Shown one piece after another: positions 10,493-24,100 of a DNA stretch of 64,000 nucleotides (position 1 is its first letter; every line of letters begins with the position of its first letter). Location of the stretch: contig BDSI01000191.1 of NCBI GenBank assembly GCA_003117195.1, positions 2,501 through 66,500 on the forward strand, given 5' to 3'. The position numbers were made by a program, and so were the translations under genes. Origin of the DNA: Eudorina sp. 2006-703-Eu-15 (lineage: Eukaryota > Chlorophyta > Chlorophyceae > Chlamydomonadales > Volvocaceae). Below the pieces are notes generated by a model. The model had not been told where the DNA came from. It made no database searches and saw only the letters and a list, made by a program, of their open reading frames with translations.

Positions 10493-13400
10493 ATGGCGAC
10501 GAACATAATGCTTCAGGGTATGTTGATGATAATTGTTTTATACGGTTGCGTTGGTGTGCTTTTGGCAAGGTGGTGTCATGGATCCGTTTCAAGACAGCAC
10601 AAGCCTGCACAAGGCATCCGTCAGCGTGCCAGTTGTAAACGATTGTGACCAACATACAACTGTGACACGTAGTAATCGTGAATGTCGCGTGGCGGAATGA
10701 AAACGCCACACAATACTGAAGTATTTGCTTGCCTGACGAGACCGGAGACCTTGTGTGGCGTTTACAGTGCTTCGCTCGCCATGTTTACTTACGATGTGAT
10801 GACTGACGCTGTCGCACTGCATTCCTAATCCAATGGGACAGGCTTCCACTGGGAGAGCGCCAACCCCAAGACTTGGTACCTAAATGTGCAGAGCAAGGTC
10901 GATGACATCAAGGTGTGTACGTACAGCGCAGCAACGGGGTCACCCACGCCTACTTGGACGCCTGCTGCTAGCTGCTACGCACAGTACCGCTGTGCCTCAC
11001 TCCCGGATCTTCTCATCATGCCGCCATCATCTCATGTGTGCAACTGTGCATGTTCCGTCAGTGCTTGCCATGCACACTGCACATCCTCCCTGCCTACCGT
11101 ATGCACCTGCTGCCCATCGCAGGCCGCGGGCTTCACACACATCTGGCTGCCGCCCCCGTCCCAGAGCCTGGCCAAAGAGGTGCGGCTTTCCCCTGGATGA
11201 CGGTTAGCTAGAGAATGAGAGAGGGACTAGCGTGACTAGGTAGTTGTTGCCAGCGAGCATCATCACGGCAGTTGCCGGGAGCCTGGCGCCCGGGCGCTGG
11301 CGACTCGCGGCTTGACGTCTACGGCTCGAACACCCAGGGAAGATCCCTCCCAAACCACCCACGGGAAGGCCCTTCCCACACGCGGCGCATCGAGCGAGGC
11401 GGACCACGCACTGGGATACCTTGCATGGGGCCTCCCCGTAAAGCGCGTGTGCAACTGGAACTTGTGCACGAAGCGCAGCGTATGTCCCCACCACGCAGCC
11501 ATCGCTCTTTCTTATTGCATGTGCGCGAACGTGTGTGGTTCTCTTGATTTCAGGGCTATCAGCCACAGCAGTACTACGACCTGGATCACAGCGCCTATGG
11601 CGCCAAGACCGAGCTCACTGGCTTGATCCAAGACCTCAAGTCCAAGGGCATCCACCCAATGGCCGACATCGTCATCAACCACAGGTAGGCACCTGCGGCT
11701 GTGTACAACGTTCGATGTTCACAGTAGGCGTGTGAAAATATGATGTACGACGCAGAATCCGCAGTATGTCTACCTATGTATGCATCCCCACTGGGTCTCC
11801 CCCAGGCGTGGCATGCGTGCCCCGGGACACTGCATGGGGGCGGGCCTGGAGTACTCCTGCCATGCTGGCAAGCATGCATGTCTCACCTTTCACGCTTCCG
11901 ACGCGAGCAGCATGATGGATGCGATCCCAAGTAATACACCCACGCCGTGCTTGTACTGCAGATCCGCCGAGGATAAGGCCCCCAACGGCCAGTACATCCA
12001 GTTCGAGGACAAGGTCGACCACCCGGGGCGCCGAATCGACTGGGGACCCTGGGCCGTCTGCCGGTGAGCGGTCGAGGCGGGGTTAGCTAGGACCGCCGCC
12101 CGTGCGTCCCATGGCGCACGCGAGGGGGAAGAGGTCGGCGTCAGTGGGACAGTGTGGGCCAGGATGGGTTTACTGTATAAATGAATGAATGAATGAACGT
12201 TACTATATGCAAGAAGCGCCGATGCACGTATCATGCACGATGTCCTTTTCCCAAGCGTGTGTTGGCTCCAGAACTCTGCTTTGCAGTCGGCGCACCGCTC
12301 ACTCTATCACACGCTCACACACACACGCACGCAGGGATTGCCCCTTCTATGGTGACGGAGGAAACGACACGGGCGAGCATGCCGGTTTCGCACCGGACGT
12401 CGACCACACGAACGACGGTGTCAGGTAGGTCCATGGGGCGCTGGCGTGATGGCTGGCCAACCCAACCCTCGGTATAGTGCTGTGCCGCCACACATGCTAC
12501 TTTACCATTTCAACGAAGCACGCAGATTACATGTACATGTCACCGTAACAGCGTGATGAGCCAGCGGGCACTGCCGCAGATTGTGTCCGCATCTGTGCCT
12601 CACGTCAGGCATAGCGCCGAACTCTCTGTTACACGCCACGACGCGGTTGGTCGGCGCAGCGGCGATTAATTCTATCATGATGTCGATGTCGATGTACGAA
12701 ACGACGACATCCTACCCCATATCTGCGCCAAGCAAATCATCCGGAAAACGCAACATGTTGCTTACATCGGCTCTCTTCTACGGCCAATAACGGTGCACAG
12801 GGCTAGCCTCAAGGACTGGCTGAACTGGCTTAAGAACACCATCGGCTTCGATGGCTTCCGCTTCGACATGGTCAAGGGCTACGGCCCGGGCTTCATCAAG
12901 GAGTACCTGGACGCCACCGGCACCTCGGGAGATGGCGCCAACCTCTGCGTGGGCGAGAACTGGACGGCAGACTTGTGAGTGCAGTACGTGCGGCTGAATG
13001 TGTGGAAGAGTCCGTGTACGTCTTGAACCAACGGTCGGTTGCGCATGACCAGCTCTCGACTGGCCTTGCGGCGAAGTGGGTGTGGGTGTGGGACGCCTGG
13101 GCACACGTTTATTACCTCGCTGAACAGCAATGCTGTGAGCCCGACCCCAAGGTTCTTACAATTGGCCTGCCTTTCCCGCTGCTTCTGCTTCAGTATCGGC
13201 ACCGACGCGGCCAGCTACGACCAGAACCCTGCCCGCCAGTTCATCTGCAACTGGATCAACGGCACGGGTGACAAGTGCATGGCCTTCGACTTCCCAACCA
13301 AGGTGGGCCACCATCCAACAGCGGTGACGTATATGGCTTGCGCGACCCCTTGGCCCTTCCCCTCCGTATTTGCTCGTCGCCCGGTCCGGTAAACCCCCTG

Positions 13401-15410
13401 GATGGTGTTGCTCTCCCGAAATAATCCCTTGCATATTTGATAATATGAATTAATGAACGTTACACACCCAAATTGTGGGTGTGTTTCCTCCGTGCCGCGC
13501 AGTTCGTCCTGAACACGGCCGTGAAGGGCGGCTTCACACTGTGGCGTCTGATCGACCCGCAGGGCAAGCCGCCGGGCCTGCTGGGCTGGTGGCCCCAGAA
13601 GGCGGTACGTAGAGCACGAGCTGTAACCCTCGCTGCCCACGCCCTCTCTCCGCACTCCGCACTCCACCGGCAGCAGCAGCAGCAGCAGAAGCGAGCGTCG
13701 GCACATCGTCACATGCGGGGCGGGGCAAACCCTAGGACCGGGGGCCGGGCCTTGACACGCACCGCGTGTATCTTAACTAACTTCCTACCACCTAGCTAGC
13801 TACCCAGCTAGTAAATTGCAGTCAGGGCTATAGGGAGTGTCGTCTCCATGAACGACCCCGATTGCTCTGCTCAAGGAGAGCGTGTCCCTCCGAAGGGATA
13901 CCTAGGGACTCATGCAAGCCCCCCCCAAAGAGATGCCCGTGGCCCCAATCGTGCGGCCAAGCAAACCGCTGCAAACCTGCAATGTGTTCAGGAAAGTAAC
14001 CCGCCGCCCGACCGCGCCCAGGTGCAGAATGAACCCGCTGCAATGTGGTTGTGCGCATTGAACTCTGGAACCCCGCCCGTGTGTGCGTGCGTGCGCGCGT
14101 GGCTGCGCCCCGCAGGTGACGTTCGTTGAGAACCACGACACGGAGCCCTGCCGCAACAACGGCCACGAGATGCCCTGGTGGGCCCTGCAGCTCGCCTACG
14201 CCTACATCCTGACCCACCCCGGTGCGTGCGTCCACACCTCCACTCCTGTGGAGTGCGACCGCGCCCATGTACCCACACACAGCCAGCTCCACCTAACGTG
14301 TGCGTGCATGTGCCCGTCCCGCTGTCATGGTCTGATCACTGTGGGTGCCTGGGCCACCTGGGCTGCCCGGCGCCCATCACCCGCTCCATCCATCGTGCGC
14401 GCGGCACTACGGTCCCACTCCCACCTGACACCCCCATTCGCATCCATCACGCATGCCCAATTGCACGCACCACGGCCGTATGGCGGCGGTGCTGCCGTAA
14501 CAGCAGCCACCATGTGCCCACCACGGCCGTCCGATGATTGAGGGCTGCTATGGCTGTGTTTTGAGAAGAGACGGCTATGGCTGTGTGATGATGCTGATCG
14601 CACCGTGAGCAGGCACCCCGTGCGTGTTCTGGCGGCACCTGTACGACTGGAGCGACGCGGGCCTGCCGGCGGCCATCCGCGCCCTCATGGCCGCCCGCAT
14701 CCGCAACGGCATCAAGGCCGACTCGCCCATCACCATCTATGCCCACGACGCCGACCTCTACATGACCAACGTGGCCAACAAGTAAGCCAGGCCACAATGT
14801 CAATAAAGGAACCGCCACAGGCACCCGTTATTAGATACCATGTACTCGGCAGCAATAAGGTGGTGCGGGGCTGCCTCGTTCGTTGCTCTGTTTGCGGGGC
14901 GCTGCTACCGGGTGCCGTACTTCAGAATGACACCGATGATCCTTTGATCATGTCAAACCGCTGTATTTTGCACGCGATGTCAATCCATGCAGGGTGTACC
15001 TTGTAACGGGCGCATAAAATCCATGCAGCGGGTAGCACATTGCGGTCTCGAAAGGAACGCAGGCAGGCAGCATTTAGGCGCGCATGACCCTGCACCGGCT
15101 CTCTCGTCAGTTGAGGGGACCCGATCAACAACGAACCATCTGCCTGCCCCACGCCGTAGCAAGAGGCCCGATGCATTGTGTGCGGCACAAGATCTGCCTG
15201 CGGACGGAGGGCCGCCGCGCTTGGATGGACTGCTGACCCGCGTTGGCCCGCGTTGACATGCGCCTATTGCTTGATTACCATCCTGCGTGCCGCAGGCTGA
15301 TCGTGAAACTCGGCCCCCGGTACGACTTGGGGCCCTTGACGCCCAGCGCCAAGGACGGCTGGAACCTGGCATGCAGCGGTCAGAACTGGGCCGTCTGGGA
15401 GAAGCACTGA
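10493..15410 (+). CDS. AMY: Alpha-amylase, GH13 plant type, complete
   Basis: Endo-hydrolysis of alpha-1,4-glucan bonds in starch. Twelve exons with consistent phases: 10493-10517, 10842-10912, 11123-11179, 11554-11684, 11962-12063, 12335-12424, 12801-12974, 13194-13302, 13503-13604, 14116-14221, 14613-14781 and 15296-15410, giving 416 aa, the usual length of plant cytosolic or secreted amylases. The protein starts MATNIMLQGFHWES, the standard start of the barrel, so there is no signal or transit peptide and a cytosolic location is inferred. Conserved regions: DIVINHR (I), GFDGFRFDMVKGY with nucleophile Asp181 (II), CVGENW with acid/base Glu211 (III), and FVENHDT with Asp295 (IV). The domain C end is present (NWAVWEKH, then stop). 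Introns 5 and 8 carry (TGAA)nCGTTA repeat ends. It is divergent from the degenerate paralogue at 1-6489. Confidence 0.95.
12181..12205 (+). repeat. (TGAA)n-AACGTTA repeat terminus in amylase intron 5
   Basis: aatgaatgaatgaatgaacg followed by ttact matches termini at 3586, 13437, 59873 and (inverse) 20019-20060. It is a solo end or remnant of a dispersed element. Confidence 0.5.
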
Positions 15411-18117
15411 TGCACCTAGCTATCGTCCGGGTTCATCTTCCTTGGTGCGCGGCGGGTGCATATGTGTGCGTGTGTGTGCTTGCGTGTGGTGCGGCTGATC
15501 GCGCAGCGGTAGGATGGACGGCGGGGCGATTTGGGCTTGTACAAAAGTTAGTTGGCATCATTGCACACGGCGGACTGGATGGCAGCAGGAAAGTGGACTG
15601 GAACGAATCACTTTTACTCGTTCGCTTGGCAGGCGGATTTGATGGCGACGAAGATAAGAACGTAGGCGAGCTGTTCGTTCCTAGTTGGGTCTGGCTGAGG
15701 CGTAGGGACTTATAACACCATCTACGGTATTTCTGGTCGACAGAGCTGTCGGGGCCGCCTCTTTGTCGTCGACATACATACATGCTTGAGAGGAGGCCTG
15801 GACAGACAGACCGGCGGCTGAGTGTGTACATATTGCGGACGCGCATTGCGGACGCTGCGGTGATTGTAATTGTATATACGATTGTACTGGCCGGAGGGGG
15901 AATGGCTCACGTGTGTGTATGGCCAAGGGAGGGCAGGATGATATCGCCCGTTACTGCCGACTACGTTGTCTGCACACGGGCGTGTTCTACGTAGTCGGTT
16001 ACTTGGTTTCGGTTGGCAGCCTGTGCGTGCGTGTGCGAGGTTCCGCGTTGGTGGCGGCTGCGTGCCTGGTTGCAAAGCGTTCTTGTGCGATGAGTGGGAT
16101 CTGCTGTTGCAGCAGGTTGCTTCTGCTACAACTGGACGTACTGTCGGTGCATGAAAGCCTTACTTGGTGCTCGAACGCACCCCGGTCCCCTCCTCGTCAG
16201 TTCATCCGACGGGTCTGTTGTGATTCCAGGAGAGGCAATCCTCGTGTGGTGGCTGTTTGTATAGCTGCATGGTCTCCCCTCGCTTTCCCGGCGCCCGCCG
16301 GGGGCGGATGTTGGATGGATGGTCCATGATATGGTTGTTGCGGCGCCTACAAAACTGTGCCCGTTGGATCTATCGCCCGGTTGGAACTCGGGGCGACCAG
16401 GCTGGAAGGGTTTAGCGGAGTCTTCGGGAAGGCATGAGGGGTTGCGCAATAACAAGGCAAGGTGGAACAAGGCTCTGCGGAGCCTCTGCGTTAAGCTGAA
16501 AGCTATCTGAGGCAGGTATGTAGGGCGATCATACCCACGGGTGATGGAGGATGGACGCGCAGTCTTTGGTAGGGGTTGATGAGATGAGGCGCCTACGATA
16601 GCTATCTGGGCGCGTTGGAACAACCTGTCGGGACTCGGGTCCACCTTGTAACAGTCAATACTATTCAGCACCCACACACAAATACAGTGGCGTAAGTTGG
16701 ACATCATGAATATGAGTTCTTGTTGTACTGGTCTACCCATGCGAGCCTGAATGCACCTGGGGCCTGGCATCACTCAGTGCCTCATCACCAGAGATCTATA
16801 TGCGAAAGCTACGTAGGTGTTGGGGCCCGAGGTAGGTGGAATCCAGAAGTCATGTCACGAAGTGTTACGTAACTCAGTTTCGAACGCTTTATTTGCTTTC
16901 TGTGACAAGACCGCACCCATATCTTCCTTGATGGCTTCCACAGAAATACAACGATTAAATTCTTCCGAGATCTTCGCGATAAGTTGTAACGGCAGCGATC
17001 TCGCCTCCATATATGTACTTGAGTTGGCGAGCGAGCCCCCTTGTTGCAATCCATGTCAGGGGTTCAATGTATTCGGTCCACATCTCCGTGCTAACATTAT
17101 ATTTGCAAAAATTGAATTGTGAAACTTCATTACTGTTGAACTGGCGCCCACGTTTAAACCTTCTCTACGTGGCAAATTTTCGTGCTTCGCACTTGGCATG
17201 AGGGCGCGCCTCGACGGGCGCCGATATCCGGCAAGCAAAAGCAGTACAAAAATACTTAATGTGCATAGCAAGTTAATTTGTTTTCTAAGACTGAAAATTC
17301 ATTTGAAGACGGTTCAGGCTCGGGAGACTACTTTGGATTTTGTATCAAGATGCCCCAAAATACCGTAGAATTCCTTCATAGTGACTTCTAAAATTCCATT
17401 AATGAAGTTGTGTGCTAACACATATAGTTGCATTATCATGCACCAGGAATGCTGCGTCCTACAGTACTCAGCGGATATAATTCATACACGGACATGATAC
17501 ACTGCTACTCCGAATATGATGTATACACATATTAAGCATGTAGTAATATATAATTAAGAGTAAAAATTTCAATTCACATTGTAAAAGAAACGTTTCGGTA
17601 AAACCTTTACTCTAACCGCGGGCTCTTGCGCGTCGTCACGGCACGCCCGCCTTCCGGGAGACACCGCGCTATGAGTCCAGAAACGCAGGCACGGTTCTTT
17701 CCCCTCATAAAATTCATATCTACCTTTTACATAAGCATAATTACTTTGAAAATAAAGTATGTGTTTCTGTGCTGTAGCAAGCTACTTCCGTATGCCGGTC
17801 AACTGCAGCGGTTGAACGGGCCCGGGCAGTTGATTGTAGATGCATACCGGAGGAATCCAAGCGATGTGGCAGGAAGTTAACGGCCCCGTACGATACCGCA
17901 CATACTATATAATAGAGCGTCATAATGGGTTAGAGTAAACAACAGATCGATCATATCACCTTACCATCTGCCAGTTACCGCTGTCGCTGTTGACAGGCAC
18001 CTCCGTAAGCAGTACTTCCGATCCGATTTTCGTTCGCACCAGATCTGCAGCTTCAAGACCACTTAGGAGTCTCCCTTTACATATCTTCGACAGCGTCTTC
18101 ATACCTACAATCAGAAA
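15411..18117. other. Intergenic region with R2 repeat and AT-rich block
   Basis: Between the amylase stop and the epimerase-fusion start. It holds repeat R2 copy 2 (16539-16655) and an AT-rich block from about 16.85 to 18.1 kb that contrasts with the surrounding GC-rich DNA. Short reading frames on either strand show no family motif. The AT-rich part immediately precedes the first exon of the next gene and may include its promoter and 5' UTR. Confidence 0.55.
16539..16655 (+). repeat. Dispersed repeat family R2, copy 2
   Basis: Shares gggtgatggaggatgg, ggtaggggttgatgaga and gtcgggactcgggtccacc with the copies at 8774 and 50233. It lies in the spacer between the amylase and epimerase-fusion genes. 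Confidence 0.65.
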
Positions 18118-21100
18118 ATGACCATCAGCAACGGCAACCGCTCCTCGGAGGCTACGGCGACCAAGGCTGCTTCGACATACAGCAATGGAGCGGACAGCTC
18201 GGTAAGCTTGTTTTGTATATCATACAAAATGTGATATATCAGCTAGATTGCTGGCAGTCACAGGTTGTGCCCCGAGCTGGCGTGATGGATGTGCCGGCAA
18301 AGTAAACATTACATCTGGGCCCGCGCGGGCAAGTGTCGGGGCGGAATGGGAAGCCTTGAAAATTAATTAGCAGTGAATTGATTTTATTGGATATTTCGAT
18401 TGCGCTCGAATCTGAGTCCGTCCCCTCGCTTTTGTGCCGGCCCCCGCAGTGCAAGAACGTTCCCCACGCGTTCTTCCCGCCCTGGTCAGTCCACAACCGC
18501 ATCGCGCACGAGCAGTCCGCCCACCCGCGGCTGCTGGCTGCCGCCAGCCCCACTCCTGCTGCGGCCGCCAAGACCCTCGACGCCGCGTTGCCAGCCTTCA
18601 ACTACCCTCCCCAGTACTACAAGTGCCTGGACAGCCGGCAGGCCCTGCTGGGCAAGGTCGTGTCGGTGGTGGGTGTGGAGCTGCCCGGCTCGGCAAGCGA
18701 CCCCGCGGTGCTGTTCAACATGCGCTGCCTCAACGATCGTGACTTTGTGGTCCGTGTGCGGTCGTCGACTGCATTCGTCCCGCTGACCCTGTACGACGGC
18801 GAGGTGAGGGAGGGATGTGTTTCTACTTTCTAGAGTACCCACCGGTGGCGTGCAGCGAATGCGGTGCGCTGCTCTCCGCGAGTGCCAGTTGACAGATCCA
18901 TCAAAAAAGATGGCCTGCGTCGCAGACACCCTTACCCACACATGCACGTGCGATTGAAGTGTCCAGACACGAACCAGTGTGGGCCAGTTTCCCTTGGAAC
19001 CGTAGCCATGCGGAATCGGGCATCATTCCACCGTACCCATGCGGAATCGCACAGCATTCCACTTAGCCGGTTCGCATACAAGTACAAAGACTCTTGCACT
19101 CGTTCTCTTGCCACCTACTTGTCCGGGCCGGGGCCCCGTCGCCCCGACCACAAACGCACTGCCCATTGAAAATGTATCCACTGCCGCCCATGGCCGCCGC
19201 TGCAGCCGCGTGGCGAGTATCCCCCGCCCAGTGGCCCGGGCAACGCCCCCGACATGTCTGCTGAGAAGATCCTGAGGGACGTGCACCAGTACGTCCAGCC
19301 GGGGCTGTTCTTGATGGTGTCGGGTGTGGCCTTCGAGACGGGCCGCATGGACGCGTCGATCATCTACAACCTGTACGACATGTCCGGCAGTAAGTGATGC
19401 ACCGCAAGTGGTTGACCAGCAGGCATGGCACGCAAACAGCTAACGGGAGAGGGTGTTGATGCAACAGCGCGCGTCCACTCTTCTAATAACGCACCCGAAG
19501 GCTATGTACAACATTTTGTTAATATGACCTTCGAGTGCATCTGCACATGAAAGCGTGCTGCAGGGCACATCGTCATATCAGCAGGCAGGGCAACAGCATG
19601 TAGGTGCCCTCCAGCACGTAGCCCATCCATGACCGCTTGCTCTACTGCTGACCGGTTATCTCGCTGCCGCCCTCCGCCGCTGCACTTCGCAACGACCCGC
19701 CCTGCCTCCCAGCCGAGGCCGACAACCGGCGGCTGGTGTTTGAGGAGCCCGACTGGTGGCGCGACCAGATCACCGAGCTGTCGGACTCCTGGCTGCGCGG
19801 CATCTTCAAGTCCGCGGACGAGGTGGACTGGAGCCTGTACACCACCAACCAGGGCATCACGTTCGGGGCCATCGAGGGCATGGCCGACCAGGAGGTGGCC
19901 ACCCTGTCCCGCCTCATCTACGGCCTGGCGTCCGCGTACCACTTGACGGGCAACATGCGCTTCCTCAACGCGGCGGCCTCGGGCGTGGAGGTGCGTGGGC
20001 GCGATAGCATACATACCTTTTGGGGTCCGCTGTAACGTTCATTCATTCATTCATTCATACAGACCTGTGTGTGCGTGATAAATGTATAACGCAAATCAAG
20101 AAACTACTGGGCCCGATCTGGGCCCGCCTTTGGAACGCCCGGTCGGGACTCGGGCCCACCTTGTGACGATTCATACATGTGAGTACCACTGCTGACCTCC
20201 ATAAATTAACAAAAAAAACATTTCGACAATCAAATTGTTGTCCCGTGCAGTACCAGCGCAAGAACTTCAAGCTGCCGGGTGTGGACGGCAAGACGGTGCT
20301 GTGGGTGTCGGCTCGCAACGGGCGGCGCTTCCAGGTGACCGCCACCAGCGGGGACGACCGGGGCACCATTCCGCTGTACGAGCAGATCTACGCGCTGGCG
20401 GGCCTGGCGCAGTACTACCGCATCACGCTTGACCCCGAGGTGCTCGCGGAGATCAAGGGTGCGTGGGGCTCATGGTATATTGCGTAGCTTATGCAGGCTG
20501 CAACCTGGCTCCCAGCAAGCCAGCATGTCTTGCATGTCTCAGATAGAACCTCATGCTTGCTTGTTCCTTGGGCACTTGCGGGACGACATTTCAGAGACGA
20601 CATTTCGGATGTAGCCACTCGATCGGTGCCTGGCTGGGGACGGAGAGGTTCGCTTAATCGTCGGGTTCGGGACTTCGGGCTTCGGGCTTCGGGTTCAAGG
20701 TGTCGATCCCCCGATCGGGCGTATGTTTGTGCGCCCGCCCGCAGGCACCGTGCGCGCCTTCAAGGCCCACTTCTACGACACCTCCGACAACAAGGGGTTC
20801 TACTCCCACATTGACTTCGCCACCAAGTCGCCCTTCGCCGAGTCGCTCAAGAACACCAACAACTACGCGAAGAAGAACTGGTGAGCTCGTTGGCGATGTG
20901 TATGCGCAGCCACCCACGATGACCTTACGTACACACCCCGCCGCACCGACCATTTACATCATTCGTGCAGAAGCACAGCAGACACGTACGCCGTAAACGC
21001 GACTGAAGCACTACCACCGTCTGCATGTCTGCCCATCCGTCCGTACGTACGTACGTCATGCATTGGACTGGCGCGCACGCATATGCCTGGGCCTGCCTGC

Positions 21101-24100
21101 CTGCCTGCCTGGCCTCTGCGCCCGGGTGATAAATTGTGTATGTATGACCGCTGCTCCAGGAACTCCGTGGGCGACCACATCCCCGCCTACCTCATCAACA
21201 CCATCCTGGCCCTGGAGAATGGCAGCGACCCCGCCTTCCGTGAGGAGTGCATCGACATCCTCAAGGAGTGCACCCGCCTCATCGTGGACAAGTTCGTGGA
21301 GCCCGGGCTGCAGGTAGATGGCCAGCTAGGCAGGCAGACAGGCAGACCTGTCGCAGGGCGCGTGCGCGGATACATGCACAGGGCGGGTGCTGCATGTACG
21401 TGCGGCGGCGGACACACGATTGAATCTATTGCAAGCGAGAATTGGCGGGAGCGCATGTTTCGGTGCTTCGCAACCGTCTGATCCGCCCTCACCTGGACCG
21501 ACCAGAAGGGAGTTGCTGCCGAAGCTGCGTGCGTGCCTCTTCGTGCCGCCACACACGCACACCCTCCTGCCCCCTTCCTTTAACTCTCCTCCCCCCCGTA
21601 TGTCTTATTGATCGTCTGTGCAGCACGCGGAGAGCGGCGGCGCCATGACCCTGGTTCCGGAGCGCTTCTACGCGGACTGGAAGCTGGACACCACCTACAG
21701 CTGGCAGCAGAACCGCGGCATCGTGGGGCACAACCTCAAGATCGTGTGGAATCTGCACCGCGTCGCCAACTTCCTGCTCAGCATCGACGAGGACCTGTCC
21801 CGGGCGGCGTCCAACGCGGCGGACAACCTGCTGCAGGTGCGTGCGTGCGGGGGTGCGTGCGGACCACGGAAGTTGGGTATGCTGGCCAACTGGTTGCTTG
21901 GGGGCAACGGCGGGTGGGGGTAACCCCAAAGGGGCGGGTGGGGGTCTACCCCAAAAGGTGGACAGCGGCGGCAGCGGGGGCCGGCCACCCAGGTATCTAG
22001 GGGCAGGGGGGGTCAGCGCATGGGCCACCAGCTGTGGGGTTGGGGCAGTGGAGGGGACTGCGGAGCGGTCCGCCGAGCCGCGGCTTCCGCCGTCAAAGCC
22101 GGCCCTCGGAAACGACAAGGGCCTTCGCAGCGAGCGTAGGTGCTGAACATCCTGGCTAAGGGTATGGTTGTGTTACGGTCCATTTCTTTGCACGCAGCGC
22201 CTTATCCCCGAGGGCGCCGTGGACGGCTTCCGTGGCGGCTGCTACGACGCCCTGGAGCGCAACCCCGGCTGCGGCAGCCTGACCTTCACCTGGCTCAACA
22301 CCAAGGATTTCTGGTGAGCGGGCGGGCTGCCGCCCACTTGGCTGCACTACCGTGCCTTCCAGTGGGTAACGCAGTCACACCGACCTTGCTTGCAACGATG
22401 ACAACACGGCATAACGGCAACTGTTGGTTTATTTAAGCACCACGCGCGCAGACGTACATCCGCACATACATCCTTTTGGCGCCCCGCAGGCAGCAGGAGC
22501 AGGCCATCCTAGCGCTGCTGATCTCCTACGGCGCCAAGGCGCGGGAGGAGTACCTGGACCACGCTCGCGCCGCCGAAGCCTTCTACAACATCTTCTTCCT
22601 GAACCGGGACCTCGAGGTACGGTACGGCACTGTACGGCACTGTATGGCACTGTACGGCACGCCTGTGAAGGTGGATGGATGTACGGGTGGCCTGTGATGC
22701 ACTCACCACTCTTTTGCGAGTGGTTCACAAACATCGCCGCCATACTGTGCGAACGACTCGGATCCTTCGCGTGTATGATATGTCCGCACAGACGTTGCCC
22801 CCCCCCCGCTGTCTCGTCCCCCACGGGCCCCCTTATCTGGTCCCTGCGTGCCTTCACCATCCGCTCATGCTCGTTGCTTGCTTGATGCATGCCCGCACCA
22901 ACAGAGCGTGTACTTCCGCACCAACGCGGACGGCACGTCGGTCATCGAGGGCGCGTACGGGCAGCAGGCGAGCCACGCCAAGAGCGGCTACCACACGCAC
23001 GAGAACGCCTTCCTGTCCTTCCTCTACAACAACTCCTTCGTGAGCCACAGCGAGTTCTGCCTCTACTTCTGCCCCTCCGCCAAGACCACGGAGACCAAGC
23101 TCAGCGTGCTGCCGGACTTCCTGGCGCCGGGCACGCTCCAGGTAAGGGGGCCCGGGACAGGTGTGGTATACTACGTAGCTCACTGTGGTGATTCTTTGCT
23201 GTGGGTGCGAATGCTGTATATAGATGCGCGTGCGCGGCTCTGCTGCGGTTCCAGGCAGCTGCTGCTGCCTCGCTCGACAGCTGCCCGACCAGCGTGCGTG
23301 GACCTGAGGCGAAACCTCACTTGCTTTCCTACTGCCGTACTGTCTTGAACGCGCCGTGCGCTGCGCAGGTGGACAGCGTCGTGGCGGTGGACTTCCCGCA
23401 CCTCGCCCTCGACACCAGCTTCCGGGGTCTGGACGCCGGGGCGCTGCTGGTGGAGCTGCCCGCGGTGGTGAGGGGCTCACCGGTCCAGGTGGGTGCGGAT
23501 TTGGTGGACCAGGGCGGACCTGGGCGAGAAGCGGAGGCGGGTGGAGCTACCTAGTACTAGTATTAGTACTCCAGTACTAAGCTACCTGCTGGGGCTCTGG
23601 GGGATACCTAGTACGTGATGTGCCCGCTGTACCCAACCTCCTTACCCATTATCTATGTCCGGGAGGGAATGAACACGCCGGGGCCCCACGCACATGTAGG
23701 GTGTGGGGTCGTGTGCACGTGCCTGCTGCGAATGCCGATCGTGCGCAGCTGCCCATCTGCGAGTCAGTCTGTCATGAAAGACATTGTCACAAGGCATTGT
23801 CACATAAGCCAGCCATTGCCATAAATGAACCGTCTGCGGCCGCCGTATGGACGCATACACCAATGTCATCCGTTCCGTTTTGTGTACAAAATGTACGGAA
23901 ACACACGGGAGGGTACGGGCGACACGGGTGGGTGACCGGGGTGGTATGATGGCGGCCACGTGATGATGAGCCGCACGTACGCGTGTACGCGTGTATTTAA
24001 AGTGAAAGAGCCCATCTGATACCACCCACACCCACCCACACCCAACTCGACTGGTTTCACTCGCTGCTGTACAGGTCCGCTACAAGCCCAAGGCCTCATT

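Noticed and set aside
16855..17049. Minus-strand 64-codon frame (LPLQLIAKISEEFNRC...) in the AT-rich block
   Set aside because: No homology signal, no splice partners, and its ATG start and length are within chance for AT-rich DNA.
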